Source of the DNA: Plectrocnemia conspersa
Lineage: Eukaryota > Arthropoda > Insecta > Trichoptera > Polycentropodidae
Reading direction: 5' to 3'
DNA length: 64,000 nt
Assembly: GCA_009617715.1 (NCBI GenBank)
Contig: VTFK01000054.1
Location: 868,001-932,000 of the forward strand
Positions 44,571 to 56,625 of this stretch are shown here, piece by piece. Under the pieces are notes generated by a model. That model saw only the letters and a list, made by a program, of their open reading frames with translations, ran no database searches and was not told the origin of the DNA. Position 1 is the stretch's first letter. Every line of letters begins with the position of its first letter. The position numbers were made by a program, and so were the translations under genes.

Positions 44571-47482
44571 AATAAGAAATGTTTTTTTCAACTAACTAGC
44601 ACAGCGCGTAAAACTGGTACATTTTAAGGAAAATGTCTGGTAAGTTTCGCGAACGTTTTTAAAGCAATTTTATTTTTTTCAAGTTTTTAAAGCTTTTTTG
44701 ATGTTCAACTTGATTAATTAAAATACAAAAAAATCAAAATAAAAACAAAACTTTTAGGATTTAAAAAATTGTCAAAGCCGTTTGGAAAGGCAACAAAATA
44801 ATTGGTTAGGTTTTTTTAATAAATTGTTAGTAACTTTTAAATAATGTCAGTAATATTATATTATTAATGAATGGTCAGCTAGTAATTATGAACTATTTGT
44901 CAAAAAGTTACTGACCATATTTGAGTAAAGCACCGATTATGATAGCGGAAATACCAATTTTTTTCTTATTCCCTTTTACTTACATTTTTTATTTGAAGGA
45001 TTATATGCGATTTGCGTATTCAAATATTTTATTAAATTTCTCGCAAAGCATATATTTATTATCCTTTAAAATGGTAAAATTCGATAAAAATATAATTATC
45101 TATTTAATTTAAAACTTGACAAATTTAATATATAAAACAAAATTGAAAACTGACCATTTAATAAAGCTACTGATCGTTAAATTATTTTTTTTACCGAAAT
45201 AAAAAAAAAATCAGGCCTTTTATGTTAATGTATTTATAATAGTAATTAAGATCCAAATTTATTATATAGATATTTAATTCGCTTATTTTTACGTTATAAT
45301 ATTTATTAATTAATAAAGACACATATTTTAAACAATTTTTTGATAGATGCTAAAACAGTTGCAATCAAATATTCAAATAGAAGTTGCGATTTTTTTTAAA
45401 TCGCTGATACTTATTCAATTTATTTCGAAATTATTTTTTGAAAAATTTGAATTTTTGAAAAAATATCGTTTTTTTAACTCCACTTCGATTTTGCACAAAG
45501 TATTTTTTTTTAATCTTAAAATAGATAAAACAAAATTTGAATTAACGCGATAATTTGCCAAAAATGTATGTTCAAAATACTTGCCTTTAATAATTACGAC
45601 GCTACCGAGTCATTTTTAAAAAAAATACTGATCATTAAATTAAATTACCGACTATCAACAAATAAAATTACTGATACATACTATCTGTATAGTCTTCGGA
45701 GATTAACTGATTTCTGTACTCTGATATAAATTTCATGAATAACAAACTGTGCTGAGTAACTATTGTTTGCACATAAACTGTTGCAAATCGCAGCATCATT
45801 TATATCACTTCTTCGTGTACAATTTTGAAACCCATTTTAGTTTTTGATATCCATAAAGATGATAGATCACTTATCTGATTGTTTTGTCATTTTGAAGCGA
45901 ATTTAAAAAAGATCTTGCTGTATTTTATTTATATAACATATAATTATATCTATATAACATTATTGAACTTTCATTACCCATTTTTTCTCAATAAAAAAAA
46001 AACTATTTTCCTGTTATCGGATGCCATTTTTATAAAATAAATATTATATAAGAATCTGATAAGATTATTGTGAGAATCTTTATTCGGTACTAGGCAAATT
46101 GAAAACATTTATTGTGAAAAAACCTAACCATCCTAAAAATATATAAAAGGCATTAAAATACCGAAAAAAACAAAGGCAATACCTGTAATGCGCCAAAGTA
46201 CGTAAAGTAGGAACTGTTTCGTAAACTACTGTCAATCTTAGATGTAGATCATTTAACTAATTTCACTTGAAATGAAAAGGGCACAAGGTATCATAATTAT
46301 TCTTCGTTTTTCACCAATACTCTTATACTTTTCTTATTAATTATTTTTTTGAATACATTTACCCAATTATAGTAGACATTAACAATTCAACCCCACTTCA
46401 ATTTTGCATAAAAAACCTAAGCTTTGAATGCACTTACCTAATTATAGTTTATGTTATGTATTATATGTATGTTAAGTGTAAAAATTAGCTATATTAGCTA
46501 AATAAATAATAAACTTTAAATGTAACACCCTTAATGGAAATAATACAGGCATTAATATTAAATACTAATGAAATTAACCTAATCTGTAAATCGCCTAAAC
46601 TGATTAAAAAATAAGAATGCGTAAAGTACCATATTTTTACAATTCTATTTGTCCTTATCAATTTGTATAGCTATATAGTATTAAAACATATTTAAAAAAT
46701 GCAATCTTAGAACTAATTCAGGCCTGTTAAAATATTCAGTTCATTAACCAATTTAGAATATCGAAATGGAACAATTTGACATTTTTTTATTTTAACATAT
46801 AATTAAATGTAAAGACTGTAACCTTAAAAACGCGGAGGAAGTATAATTACAATTTAATTCCCAAAAATGTTTTTTTTATCCGTCGTTTTTCGCGTGGGGT
46901 GCATTTTACACCCTACTGGAATTAAATCATTCGTTTATAACAGAATACACATCTTAACTCTTATTTTAAAGTAAAATTTTGAATTTTAAAGTTAAAACTA
47001 TAATAAATAAAAAAAGTTTTTTATTAGACAGTTTTCTTAAGCGCAAAAATCATTTTCCTACTTACATAAGTTATAACAATGATATTTATAGAAATGTCTC
47101 CTTTAATATTAATTTCCAGTAATATAATCAATTTTTAAAAATATGGCAAAGCTAATAACCCTAAGTATAATTTACAACCCACACATAAAAAGCTATATTA
47201 AGTTCATTAATACAATTTTTACATAAATTTGACATAAAATCATTATTGATTTCTTTTTTAGTTTTTAAAAAACATACGTATGAAAATATACGTATTACTT
47301 TTTGTCGTTTTTGTATAATGCACATAAAAATATACAACTTTATCGCAGTATTTCAAGATTAAAAAATAACCGGATTTCGGGATTAAAATATTTACTGCCT
47401 ATTTTTTTTCCTAAGAGTATTGTTTATATCTTTTAAGGTTTTAATATAACAACTCATAAAGGTAAAAAAATTCGTCAAAAAG
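44571..47482. other. Long AT-rich stretch
   Basis: No gene or recognised transposon is seen. Several open frames up to 68 codons are AT-rich low-complexity. Loosely repeated (a/c)ctgaccat and ttaccgact motifs at 44870-45670 may be a decayed repeat. Confidence 0.4.
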
Positions 47483-47537
47483 AAACTACTGCCTAAATCA
47501 ATTTTCCGGTATGAAAAACTGATTTAGGCAGTAGTTT
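47483..47537. repeat. Perfect 18-bp hairpin
   Basis: The arms aaactactgcctaaatca (47483-47500) and tgatttaggcagtagttt (47520-47537) are exact complements around a 19-base loop. It is isolated; no larger inverted repeat around it is obvious. It could be a MITE core or a small-RNA precursor. Confidence 0.75.
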
Positions 47538-48133
47538 TAAATTCAAGTAAATTATTTCAATTTCGTTGCAAATATTATAATAACGAGGTGCTAAAATAAC
47601 CACAACTGATTTCTATCTAAAGGGCTCCATCCACGCAACGTCGATAATATCAACAATCGTTCCTATATCTACATATATATTTATATATAGTCCAAGATCG
47701 GATTTATTTTTAAATCTCTCGCTTATATATAAACAGCGGGGCTATTTCAACTCAACTAATTTCTCTCTAGCAGCAGTGGCGTAGCTATAAAATTCGGGTT
47801 CATAACCAAATAATTTAGACGTCTTAATATTTTTCAACAAAAATTGTATATCTTATTCTCACAAACTTCACTTAGCTGCACAACAAGAAAATCAAAAATA
47901 ATAAATTAGACAAACTTTTATAGAATAAATATTCAAATCGATAAGCTTTTAGTATTATATTTAGGTCATGCAGAAATACATTTTCGATAAATTACTTAAT
48001 TCTCAGTTGGGAAAATGTAATTTTGGTTTAACGTCGAGTGGTCAAATCGGAACTATACCTTTTTTAATTAAATTTTCTTAAAATAACTAGAACAATGATT
48101 AATCTCCCATGTGCCATGTATCAATATTAACCG
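47538..48133. other. AT-rich gap
   Basis: At 47770 cagtggcgtagctata resembles the end of a common hAT family (again at 63426), without a visible partner. Confidence 0.35.
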
Positions 48134-48170
48134 CGACTTAAGTCATCCAAACACTAGATGACTTAAGTCG
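48134..48170. repeat. Perfect 14-bp hairpin
   Basis: The arms cgacttaagtcatc (48134-48147) and gatgacttaagtcg (48157-48170) flank a nine-base loop. Each arm itself contains the palindrome gacttaagtc. Confidence 0.75.
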
Positions 48171-48354
48171 TTCGTTATCTAGTTTAGAACCCTTTATGAA
48201 GCTAATTGCCAATTATTTTGGTTACGATTGAGCAGTTCCTAAAAATTGGACCAACTACTCCTTAATTCGATAAAAAGTGTATTAGCTGATGATAATGGTA
48301 TCGTTTTATGCTTGAAACTTTCAATAATGGCACATGTACAAAAAACGAAATATT

Positions 48355-49045
48355 TTTAAAAAAAAACGACCACTAACTGGCTAACTTTGTAAAAGCTGAA
48401 ATGCTGAACCTGGCAATAATTAATCTTTTAAAATAAAATTTCGACCATAACTTCAAATTAAATAAAACCGACTAAAATTTTAAATTGCTTTTGACGTGAA
48501 TTTTTGACTTCTGAGAAGTGATAATTGATTTTGCGCACCCCTATTGACCAAAATTCGGTTTGAATACACTTTGACCGATTTTCTTATATCAAAACTCCGT
48601 ACTAATAAGGATAACTATCAGATTTTAAAAAAACATTAGTTTGTATTTTAGGCTTGACCTATAATTCTTTTTAGAACTTAGGTTTCACAACTGCAATTAA
48701 GTTTCATACACATTTTTGTGCAGCATATAATTTCACTAGCGCCTATCATTTAAAATTATATTTTTGCTTGTAGAAATATATATCGACTGGTGAGAATGTA
48801 TTTTGACTTCACTAGTGAAAATATAACTTCACTGAAAAATACCCATTCGGTGTTGCATTTATACTTCGCATTAAATAAGCAATGATAAAATTCTCTTTGA
48901 TAACCCGATAATTTCTGGATTAGAAATAGGGACGTGATTTCAGCTTTTTTTAATATTTCGATTTTTTTAATATTCATAGTATTTAACTAAATGAGATTCA
49001 TTTTTCTGGCTTCACTTATCACCTGAACCTCCCCCTCCCCTATAA
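48355..49045. mobile_element. Foldback family, right-arm fragment
   Basis: It contains ttgcttttgacgtgaa, tctgagaagtgataat, cccctattgaccaaaattcgg, atttcactagcgcctatca and a terminal agggacgtgatttcagc, matching the right arm of the 17.2-18.8 kb copy with the central hairpin missing. Confidence 0.7.
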
Positions 49046-51274
49046 TGTATTTTTTAGAATTGCAATTGTACAAATAACGCTGTAATCCGGTGATACATTT
49101 TTTGCATCCTGGTTAGTCACATCACTGTCGTCGTCTTCGCTTACTGTTTTATGCTTTGAATTAACGACTTCAACAATTGTATCCACACAGTCTTAACTAT
49201 CATTGTAACATGCTGAATTGTCATGCATTATCAAAAATTCCAGATAATTAACAATTGGAGCTTGTAAAACCTCTTCATTACTTAAATGTACGGTCCTAAT
49301 TCAACGGAATGGTGTCTCAGATACTGTGTCTCTTACTTGGTTTCTGTCCCAAATAACCGGCTGTTTCAATAAACCACGGAATCGGCTATATCCACGATTC
49401 CACTTCCATGCACCGTCTCACACCGCAGCACGCGCAATATTTTTTTTACGTCTAACCTATATATATATTAAAAGCTCATCAGTGACATTTTCACTATATA
49501 GACATTTCTTTATACAAACTGTATTTAATAGATTTAAAAAAACTTATACAGTAGGTATCATATATAGACTGAAAGAGAGGGCGTTAATAATGTAATTATT
49601 TTCTGCATAATTTTTGTAAAAATAATTTCAATATTTTTGGGGGGTTCAGGTCGCAAGAAAAGCCGAAGCCATATTAGCTTGAATACTATTTTACTAAATA
49701 ATAAAATATTTTCTTACAGACTAGACTTCTCTGTAGTGTGTATTTTTTTATATAATATAAATAGTAAATTTATTATAAAGTTGAAGATAAATCTCAGTAC
49801 GAAATTTATAGATATTTTATTTATTAACCCGTTATTGAAGTATAAATGTTTCATGTTAAACTGTAATTTTACTTTGGAATACTATAAAAATATCCCAAGC
49901 AATGGACTAAATTCTACAGATCAAGTATTAATAAAAGAAATACTTGTAATTGTAATTCATATTTGAAGATCTGTAGCTCTGTGATATTATGATCTTTCAG
50001 CAGTAGCGAACTCTACATTTTATTGGCGGCGCCGAAAGCTCTTGTCCGTGAGTTATTCGCCGTCAATCTTTCGTGAAAATAATTTTGCAAAATTAAACCA
50101 TAGAGCTTTGAAAGCTTGCCGATATACCATGTTATCGCGAGCGCCGAACCGATAATTTGTATTTGTGTAGTGTAGGCTTAACGGAATGCTAATTGTATCC
50201 GGAACACGATATGTGTGCGGATTTGCGATCGTGCACACATGTCTAATTGGATTTGCGACCGTGAAAACTGTGCGAAAAAATCGTAAACGTATCGAAAAAT
50301 TAACAGATTTTAATTCTTATAGTAAAACTAGCTATAGTGCTTTTTTTTCTATTTTTTATATCCTCGGATATATTTTTCAGCAACTTAAAATTTACAATGA
50401 GAAAAACATTCATTTCTCAAGTCAACGGAACAATTGTTTGATGTTTTCATTTTAATTTTAAATTTGAGAACCTTTCAACCAACCATATTTTTTCATCAAA
50501 TGTTATTTTTAGCAATTGTGGAATGACTTCAAAAACAATTCCATATATTTTCAGACAGTATCTTTCACATGTCATAGGCACTTGAGATTGTCCCTGAAAC
50601 GACTCTCTATTACAACTTTAACATAAGCATATAGTTGTTCCTATATGTATTTAAATCTCTTAATATTCATATATATCTGAAACATGTACCTAAATGATAT
50701 ACTAATCGTATTTCTAAATTAAGTGTGGCAGTAGTTTCCAGACTAATTGACGCCCTTAAATCCAGTCATTTTGTGATAGCAGAGAATTATATATAAAGTT
50801 ATATGAAAAATATCACCAACAAACTTCCGGTCATAAAAAACGCGTTGGTTCAAAAATTTGCTTCAAAACGCTCAGTAAAAACGTCATATCAGTATGACTT
50901 TAGAATAGTATTACAGAAGATGATACTACTAAATATTTTTGCTGTATTAATATTCATTCGATAGGATGGTTACAATTTGACAATATTGTCTCTTAGCGAA
51001 TTTCCGACTTTTGCATCTCTGGTTAAAATCGTCGACGCTTATGTTCCATCTCACCGTCAACTGGGTCAGTGTACAGCAAAACGATGAACAGTTTCACCAA
51101 GAATCCGCTTCCTGGTGAGGTCATCATAAAGCACGTGTTTGAATACATGCATACATTGTAAATCCATTTTGTAAACAATTGCACGTATACCTATGAATGA
51201 CCGATTTGCCCTTAACTGTATTATGCTATAGCTATCACCGTCTAGCATACCTATATATTGTCATGGTAAAATAT
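49046..51274. other. Long stretch without a supported gene
   Basis: Open frames of 89-109 codons at 49326-49966 are low-complexity and resemble no family. The patch 49995-50260 is somewhat richer in G+C, but no exon could be defined. Confidence 0.35.
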
Positions 51275-51550
51275 CAGAATCATGTCAGGTATCAGAATGG
51301 TAACCCAGAGGCCGTGGGTTCGAGCCACGGCAACAAACTCGATTTTTTATTTATAAAAATGCTCCATCTTTATAAATACAAAGTGACATCTATTGATTAT
51401 ACATTATATTACACATGATAGTTTATAATTAATTATACATAATTACATTGATTATCAGCCTGAAAAGTCTGGTGGTTAAATAAACTTGTTGGTACAGATT
51501 TAACCCATTGTAACGCATTAGGCTTACGCCTGTCAGGTTATAGCCCTGAA
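51275..51550 (+). mobile_element. tRNA-derived SINE, copy 2
   Basis: The head has a paired gccgtgg...ccacggc stem enclosing the B box GGTTCGAGCC (51318-51327), like a tRNA T arm. The body (gacatctattgattata) and tail (tctggtggttaa, gttggtacagatttaaccc) match the copy at 41 kb. The A-box region is decayed. Confidence 0.7.
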
Positions 51551-54212
51551 ATGTGTTCGTTACTTCACAACCGATCTCATTTCATTGCACTGTTATAATG
51601 AATCGAAATTCTTCAACAGCATAATAGGGCTAGATTCGGTGAATTTTATAAATCAATTCGATAACTGGTAGTTTCATCTTCGTTCGTTTTTTTTGTCAAC
51701 TGAGTAAAATGAACTTTCAGCTATTGCTATTAAAACCATTTGTTTCAGCTACTTTACTTTTCCTACAGTGATACTTAAAAAGTTTATTATAAAAGCATTT
51801 ATAATACAGTAAAATTATATTTATACCATAATGAATTTTAATTGTTCCTGCGATGAATTCCTCGAATTCAGTATTTTGTTTCCAATCCACCGTTTGATGT
51901 TACAATCAATATAATGACACTTTGTACATGCATATTTCATATATACCAACTTGAGCATATATTAAATCATATACCTATGTATGCATTTTCTAATACAATA
52001 TACCTTCAGTACGCGACTGTAATAATATGCTATATCTGATTTTAATCACTAGATTTCTAAAATAAATGATTCCATTAAAAATGGTATTCTAAGATTTTTT
52101 TACTTAAAAATATCTAAATTTGGCTAAGATTGAAAATAACTATTGGACTTATTTGGATAAAACCAGTAAGTGGCGACATTAAAATAGCCAAATTCATAAA
52201 TAAATGCAAATCACATGATATAACCTTTTTTTGTAATACGTCTGCATTCGAAGTAAATGATTTTTAAAATATATAAAGACTAATCTTATATTTATTATAC
52301 ATATATACACGAATTAATGTTTTAAAGAACGAATAACATGTCTGAAATTGACTTTGACGTTACACATAATATAATTAAATTATTTAGTAATACCACTATT
52401 TTTAAATTCAAACATATATACAAAAAAGTTGAATCACTATAAACTCGATTGCTGAGTTTTGCTAAAATCGGCTTTATAGTTTTTGCGAATTCAAAACGTG
52501 GTCACTACATGATACCTGACTGGTTTTTGTCACTTTTACAACCAATCCAATACATATCGTATGCGGGAGGTAAAAATGAAATGTGTCAAAAGTATCAAAA
52601 TCGGTAAGCGGACATGCTGTTGTGCTATTTCTGAATAAAGCGTTATCTTAACGCGGCGTCGACTGTTTATTTTAGTAGTAGGAAGACGAATAGTTTGCGC
52701 ATATTCAGAAATTTAACTGTGATAACATGGAAGTTTATTTTTTTATTTTGGTATAGAATGTTTGATATTAGTCCTAATTAGTAAAAATATTTGACGCCAA
52801 ACAATTTTGCTAAAAAAATGTTTTGTATTTAAGAAGTGATCTATTTAATGTAATATGCCTGAAATATCCAAGTATCAAATGACGTCACTGTGTTCTATAT
52901 ATGTATCAATACTGTATTCATCTAAATCTGTTTAACTGTGAAAGAGGAGTGATTGTTAAACAAATAATACTGATACAATACAACAACAGTTATTTTAAAA
53001 ACTTATTTATATACTTCTTGATTTAAATCAGAATACGTAGCTTTGAATATCTTACAATCTTTGTATAATTATATTCTGAATTGATGATTTTTTAATATAT
53101 ACTTCTTTAGTAAATTTCTTAACAACAAATAATCAGTATTTTTTAACTAAAGAAGTAATAAAACCATTTTATAATATAGCTTTATATTTTCAGACGTCAT
53201 ATTGCAGCTTAGGATAGCGCAATTTTTATTATAAAATTACTTATGCTGTGGAAATTAAACGCACAGCCTCCATCTCCTTATGAATTACGTATAATCTTAC
53301 TACAATATTTTTAGGCCAACACATATATTTAAAAAAAAATATTTTAGTTGAACGCAATTCAATAGATCACTTCAAAAACGAGCAATACGATGTAAAAATC
53401 GATAAAAAAAAATTAATTCAAAATATGATACCAAATAATTGACAGAGCCGACTCTAGCTTATTTAGCGCCCCAGGCAAAGAATATTGCCCCCCCTCCCTA
53501 TATTATCAACACATTTATGTATACTAATTCTAATTAACTACAGGCATTTTAATATTTAATATTTATGGTAAATCAAAATAACTACATTGTAGTTTTTAAT
53601 GTATTTTAATTAATTGTTTATCTAAAAAAATAGTTTATCAACACTAAAAAAACTGCATGGTAACCACAGAACAAAGAATAAAATAGTAGCTAACCAAAAT
53701 GTGCATAAAAGAGCTATATAATGTATTTAAAGCTAAAATAATATTTTTCAACCCTTTTCTATTCTAACATTAAAAATATACCATTAAATTTCAATGCAAT
53801 CTATTTTTAATGAATGAAAAATTATTATCTATATATTTAAAAATGTTATTGAAATATATTTTTCAGTTTTAAACATTAATAAAAACGGCGATTTTAGAAC
53901 CCCAGTTCAACATAAAAAAGAAAGCTTAAATAAACAAAGGTTATTTTCAAATATCATCCGCTAGCTATACGAAATGATTTTAAGCGTTCTCTAATTCTTA
54001 TTGGTTAGCAATTTTAAATTTTTTTAGTGACATTGTTTGAAATTTTTTGAAGAAAACGTTACGTCTTTTTTTTGATTTTTTGGCATTGGATAACTAAAAA
54101 TGAAGTTTAAATGACTCAATTATGCCACTTTTCTTTAACCGTTCTAAAAAATCAATTTACCAATCGCATTAAGATTCATATTAATAGGGTTGGTAAATTT
54201 AGAATTTAAGCC
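51551..54212. other. Long AT-rich stretch
   Basis: No gene is seen. At 53450-53500 a short C-rich segment (gccccaggcaaag ... gccccccctcccta) may be one end of an unassigned transposon. Confidence 0.4.
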
Positions 54213-54955
54213 AGAGACGTTGTTTCAGCTTTTTCCAGAAAGGGGGACAAAAGTCAGTTAGTGGTTGTTTTTTAATATTTCATTTCATTAAGGTTAATAG
54301 TATTTCATTTATGGCTGAATTCAAGGGTTCACGTCAAAAGAAATAAAATCGTGCCGTCGCAGTGGAAACGCTTGTTTATCTAGCGTTCATTTTAAGACTT
54401 TTTATATTATTATTAGGACTTACATTAAGTGAAAATCGAATAAAACACATCTACACCGAATTTTGACCAATAATCAACGTAAAAAACAATTATCCCTTCT
54501 CAAAAGTCAAAAATCCACGTCAAAAGCAATAAAATCGTGCCGTCGCCGTCGCTGTGGGAACGCTCGGTAACGATTGCGACGTCGCCAATACGATTTTATC
54601 GCTTTTATGTTAATTTTTAACTTCTGAGAAATGATAATTGTTTTTGCGCCCTCCTATTGACCAAAATTCGGTTTCAATATTTTTTAATCTTTCGTTAGGT
54701 TAGATTTGGTTTGAACAGCAAATGAACGTTTTTCAACTATCAAATTCAGTTCATAGAAATTATAGAGCAGCATAGAATTTAGCGCTAGTAGAAATATATA
54801 TCTACTGGTGGAAAATGAATTTGGATATCACTAGTAAAAATATAACTTTAATGGTCTTTTTTTTTAATTTTTATAAATAAATATTTTATAAATTAAATTC
54901 AAGTGGAAGTAAATGTCCTCACCTGCGTTATTCTCAAAATGACGTCCCTGCTTAA
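54213..54955. mobile_element. Foldback family, rearranged copy
   Basis: It has outer sequence (gccagagacgttgtttcagc, gggggacaaaagtcag), two successive central segments (ttcacgtcaaaagaaataaaa near 54330 and tccacgtcaaaagcaataaa near 54510), the central hairpin with a mutated right side, then right-arm blocks (ctcctattgaccaaaattcgg). The duplicated centre suggests rearrangement. Confidence 0.7.
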
Positions 54956-56371
54956 AGCCATTGAAATGTAATTAAGGCGATTCAGACTTAGCGCATTTAA
55001 ATACATTTGGCATATAAGCTGTTTTAATTTCAAATTTGTCTTGCCTTCGTTTTGACAGAAAATAAATCGCAATGACAAGAATTGACTTGGTAGATGCATG
55101 CTTTTCTCGTGATAATTTTATGTCGCAATGTCACGAGTAGAGCATTCATCGTGTATGGACAAATAGCGTTTATCGTTATATTTTTTTGTAATTTTTCCTG
55201 AAAATCAGTACTGGGCTGCGGAAAATATGTACAATAAACCATGCAAACTTCATCTCCATTTAATTAAGAAACTATACTAATAAATAAGGAAAGGTAACAA
55301 ACAAACCAATAAAAATGGCTTCGCCGAAAGTTAAGCCCTCTAATCTTTCGTTTGAATAATACCATGTTTTTTTCTATTATTTTTCACGTAACTAAACTTT
55401 CTCCGTTGTGCTGAACGCTTTGCAATATTGGAATCGATCTCGGAATGTATGTATGTACTTATATAGTAGGTATACGTACACATACATAATTATGATTCAT
55501 GTATAGCAAAATATTTAGATATTATATAATATGTGTACGTCTACATATTGCAATGTCGACATCCGACAACTAATTGAAAACTGCAAATCGTTATTGTATA
55601 AAAGGTCAAAGGGATGAGAGACGCAAAGAATCTGCGCCCTCTCGTTGCCATCGTCATTAAGCTCAACAAAGCGTGAAGACTTTCAGAGGGTATCCATGAT
55701 TCATCGTGGGACTATCACTTTAATCTTTCGAAACTCTTTTTTCTCTTCTTAGTCAATAACTCAATTATATCCATAATCTGATACACAATTTTTATCAATA
55801 ATTTTTTTCGTAAATTCAAAGTTTTCACTATAAAAAAATATTTTTTAATTTACATTCTGAGTCAAATAAGTAATTTATGACAAGACGTTCTTACCATAAA
55901 TATACTTTGACATTAGTGTTTGTTATTTATTATGAAAAATTACTTCAGGTTGAGAAAACGCTTGTTTTGCCATTAATTAATTTACATCAAATACTATTTC
56001 ACCAAAAACATTTTGGGTTATGTCATAAATATATTGGCTATTTCTAAGATATTGTTCAATAGCTTTTACCTACATTTTAGAAAATATAAGCTTTTATAGA
56101 CCTATTCTGTAATAGATTTTTTGCTATATTGCTTATGACACGTTGAGTTCGCCCTTAATATTTTAAACCATAAATTACATAGTAAATTGTAGTCTAATTG
56201 CTTTACACATGTTTGTGTTTTAACAACTATATCTTTGATATACCAAAATTTTTCATAACAACTCTTATCGTTGCTTCATTAAAAATTAAACATAAGTCGC
56301 TGCATATATATAAACAGTTCATATTCATTTACTTGCTATGTATGATATGAGTTTCACTAGAAAAGCATCGC
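54956..56371. other. Stretch with a possible TATA-type promoter
   Basis: At 55597 ttgtataaaaggtcaaag is followed by a G+C-richer 90 bases (gagacgcaaagaatctgcgccc). This could be a promoter, but no open frame or splice donor gives it a gene. Confidence 0.25.
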
Positions 56372-56625
56372 ATGGTGACCGCAGGGGCCGTTCATTGTAC
56401 GGGCGCTGCCGTTGAGGGTAGGGGAAGTGCAGATCCGGGGTGGTTTGAGGGTGTGGTGGCAGTTCCCGCAGCAGCCTTCCGTCCCCGTGACGTCATTGCC
56501 GACACCGACTCAAATATCGTTAGCCTATATTTTTGGGGCACCGAGCACAGCGGGAATCACCCGCAGATAGAGACCCGTACTATGCACGTACGCCACCCTT
56601 AATACATACGCACGTATCAGGGATG
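56372..56625. other. GC-rich patch of unknown nature
   Basis: About 250 bases at roughly 55-60% G+C, with an open plus-strand frame starting in GTG rather than ATG. It contains a cgtgacgtcattgccg motif. No protein family is recognised. It may be transposon DNA or an unannotated exon. Confidence 0.35.

Noticed and set aside
49326..49966. Two adjacent open frames of 89 and 109 codons
   Set aside because: Composition is AT-driven, there is no domain or signal, and no splice or promoter context supports them.
51300..51335. Possible tRNA gene
   Set aside because: The T-arm and B box are good, but the acceptor stem and A box are not, and the following sequence matches a SINE body and tail.
56372..56602. 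76-codon frame in a GC-rich patch
   Set aside because: It starts with GTG, has no family match, and its openness is expected from G+C content.
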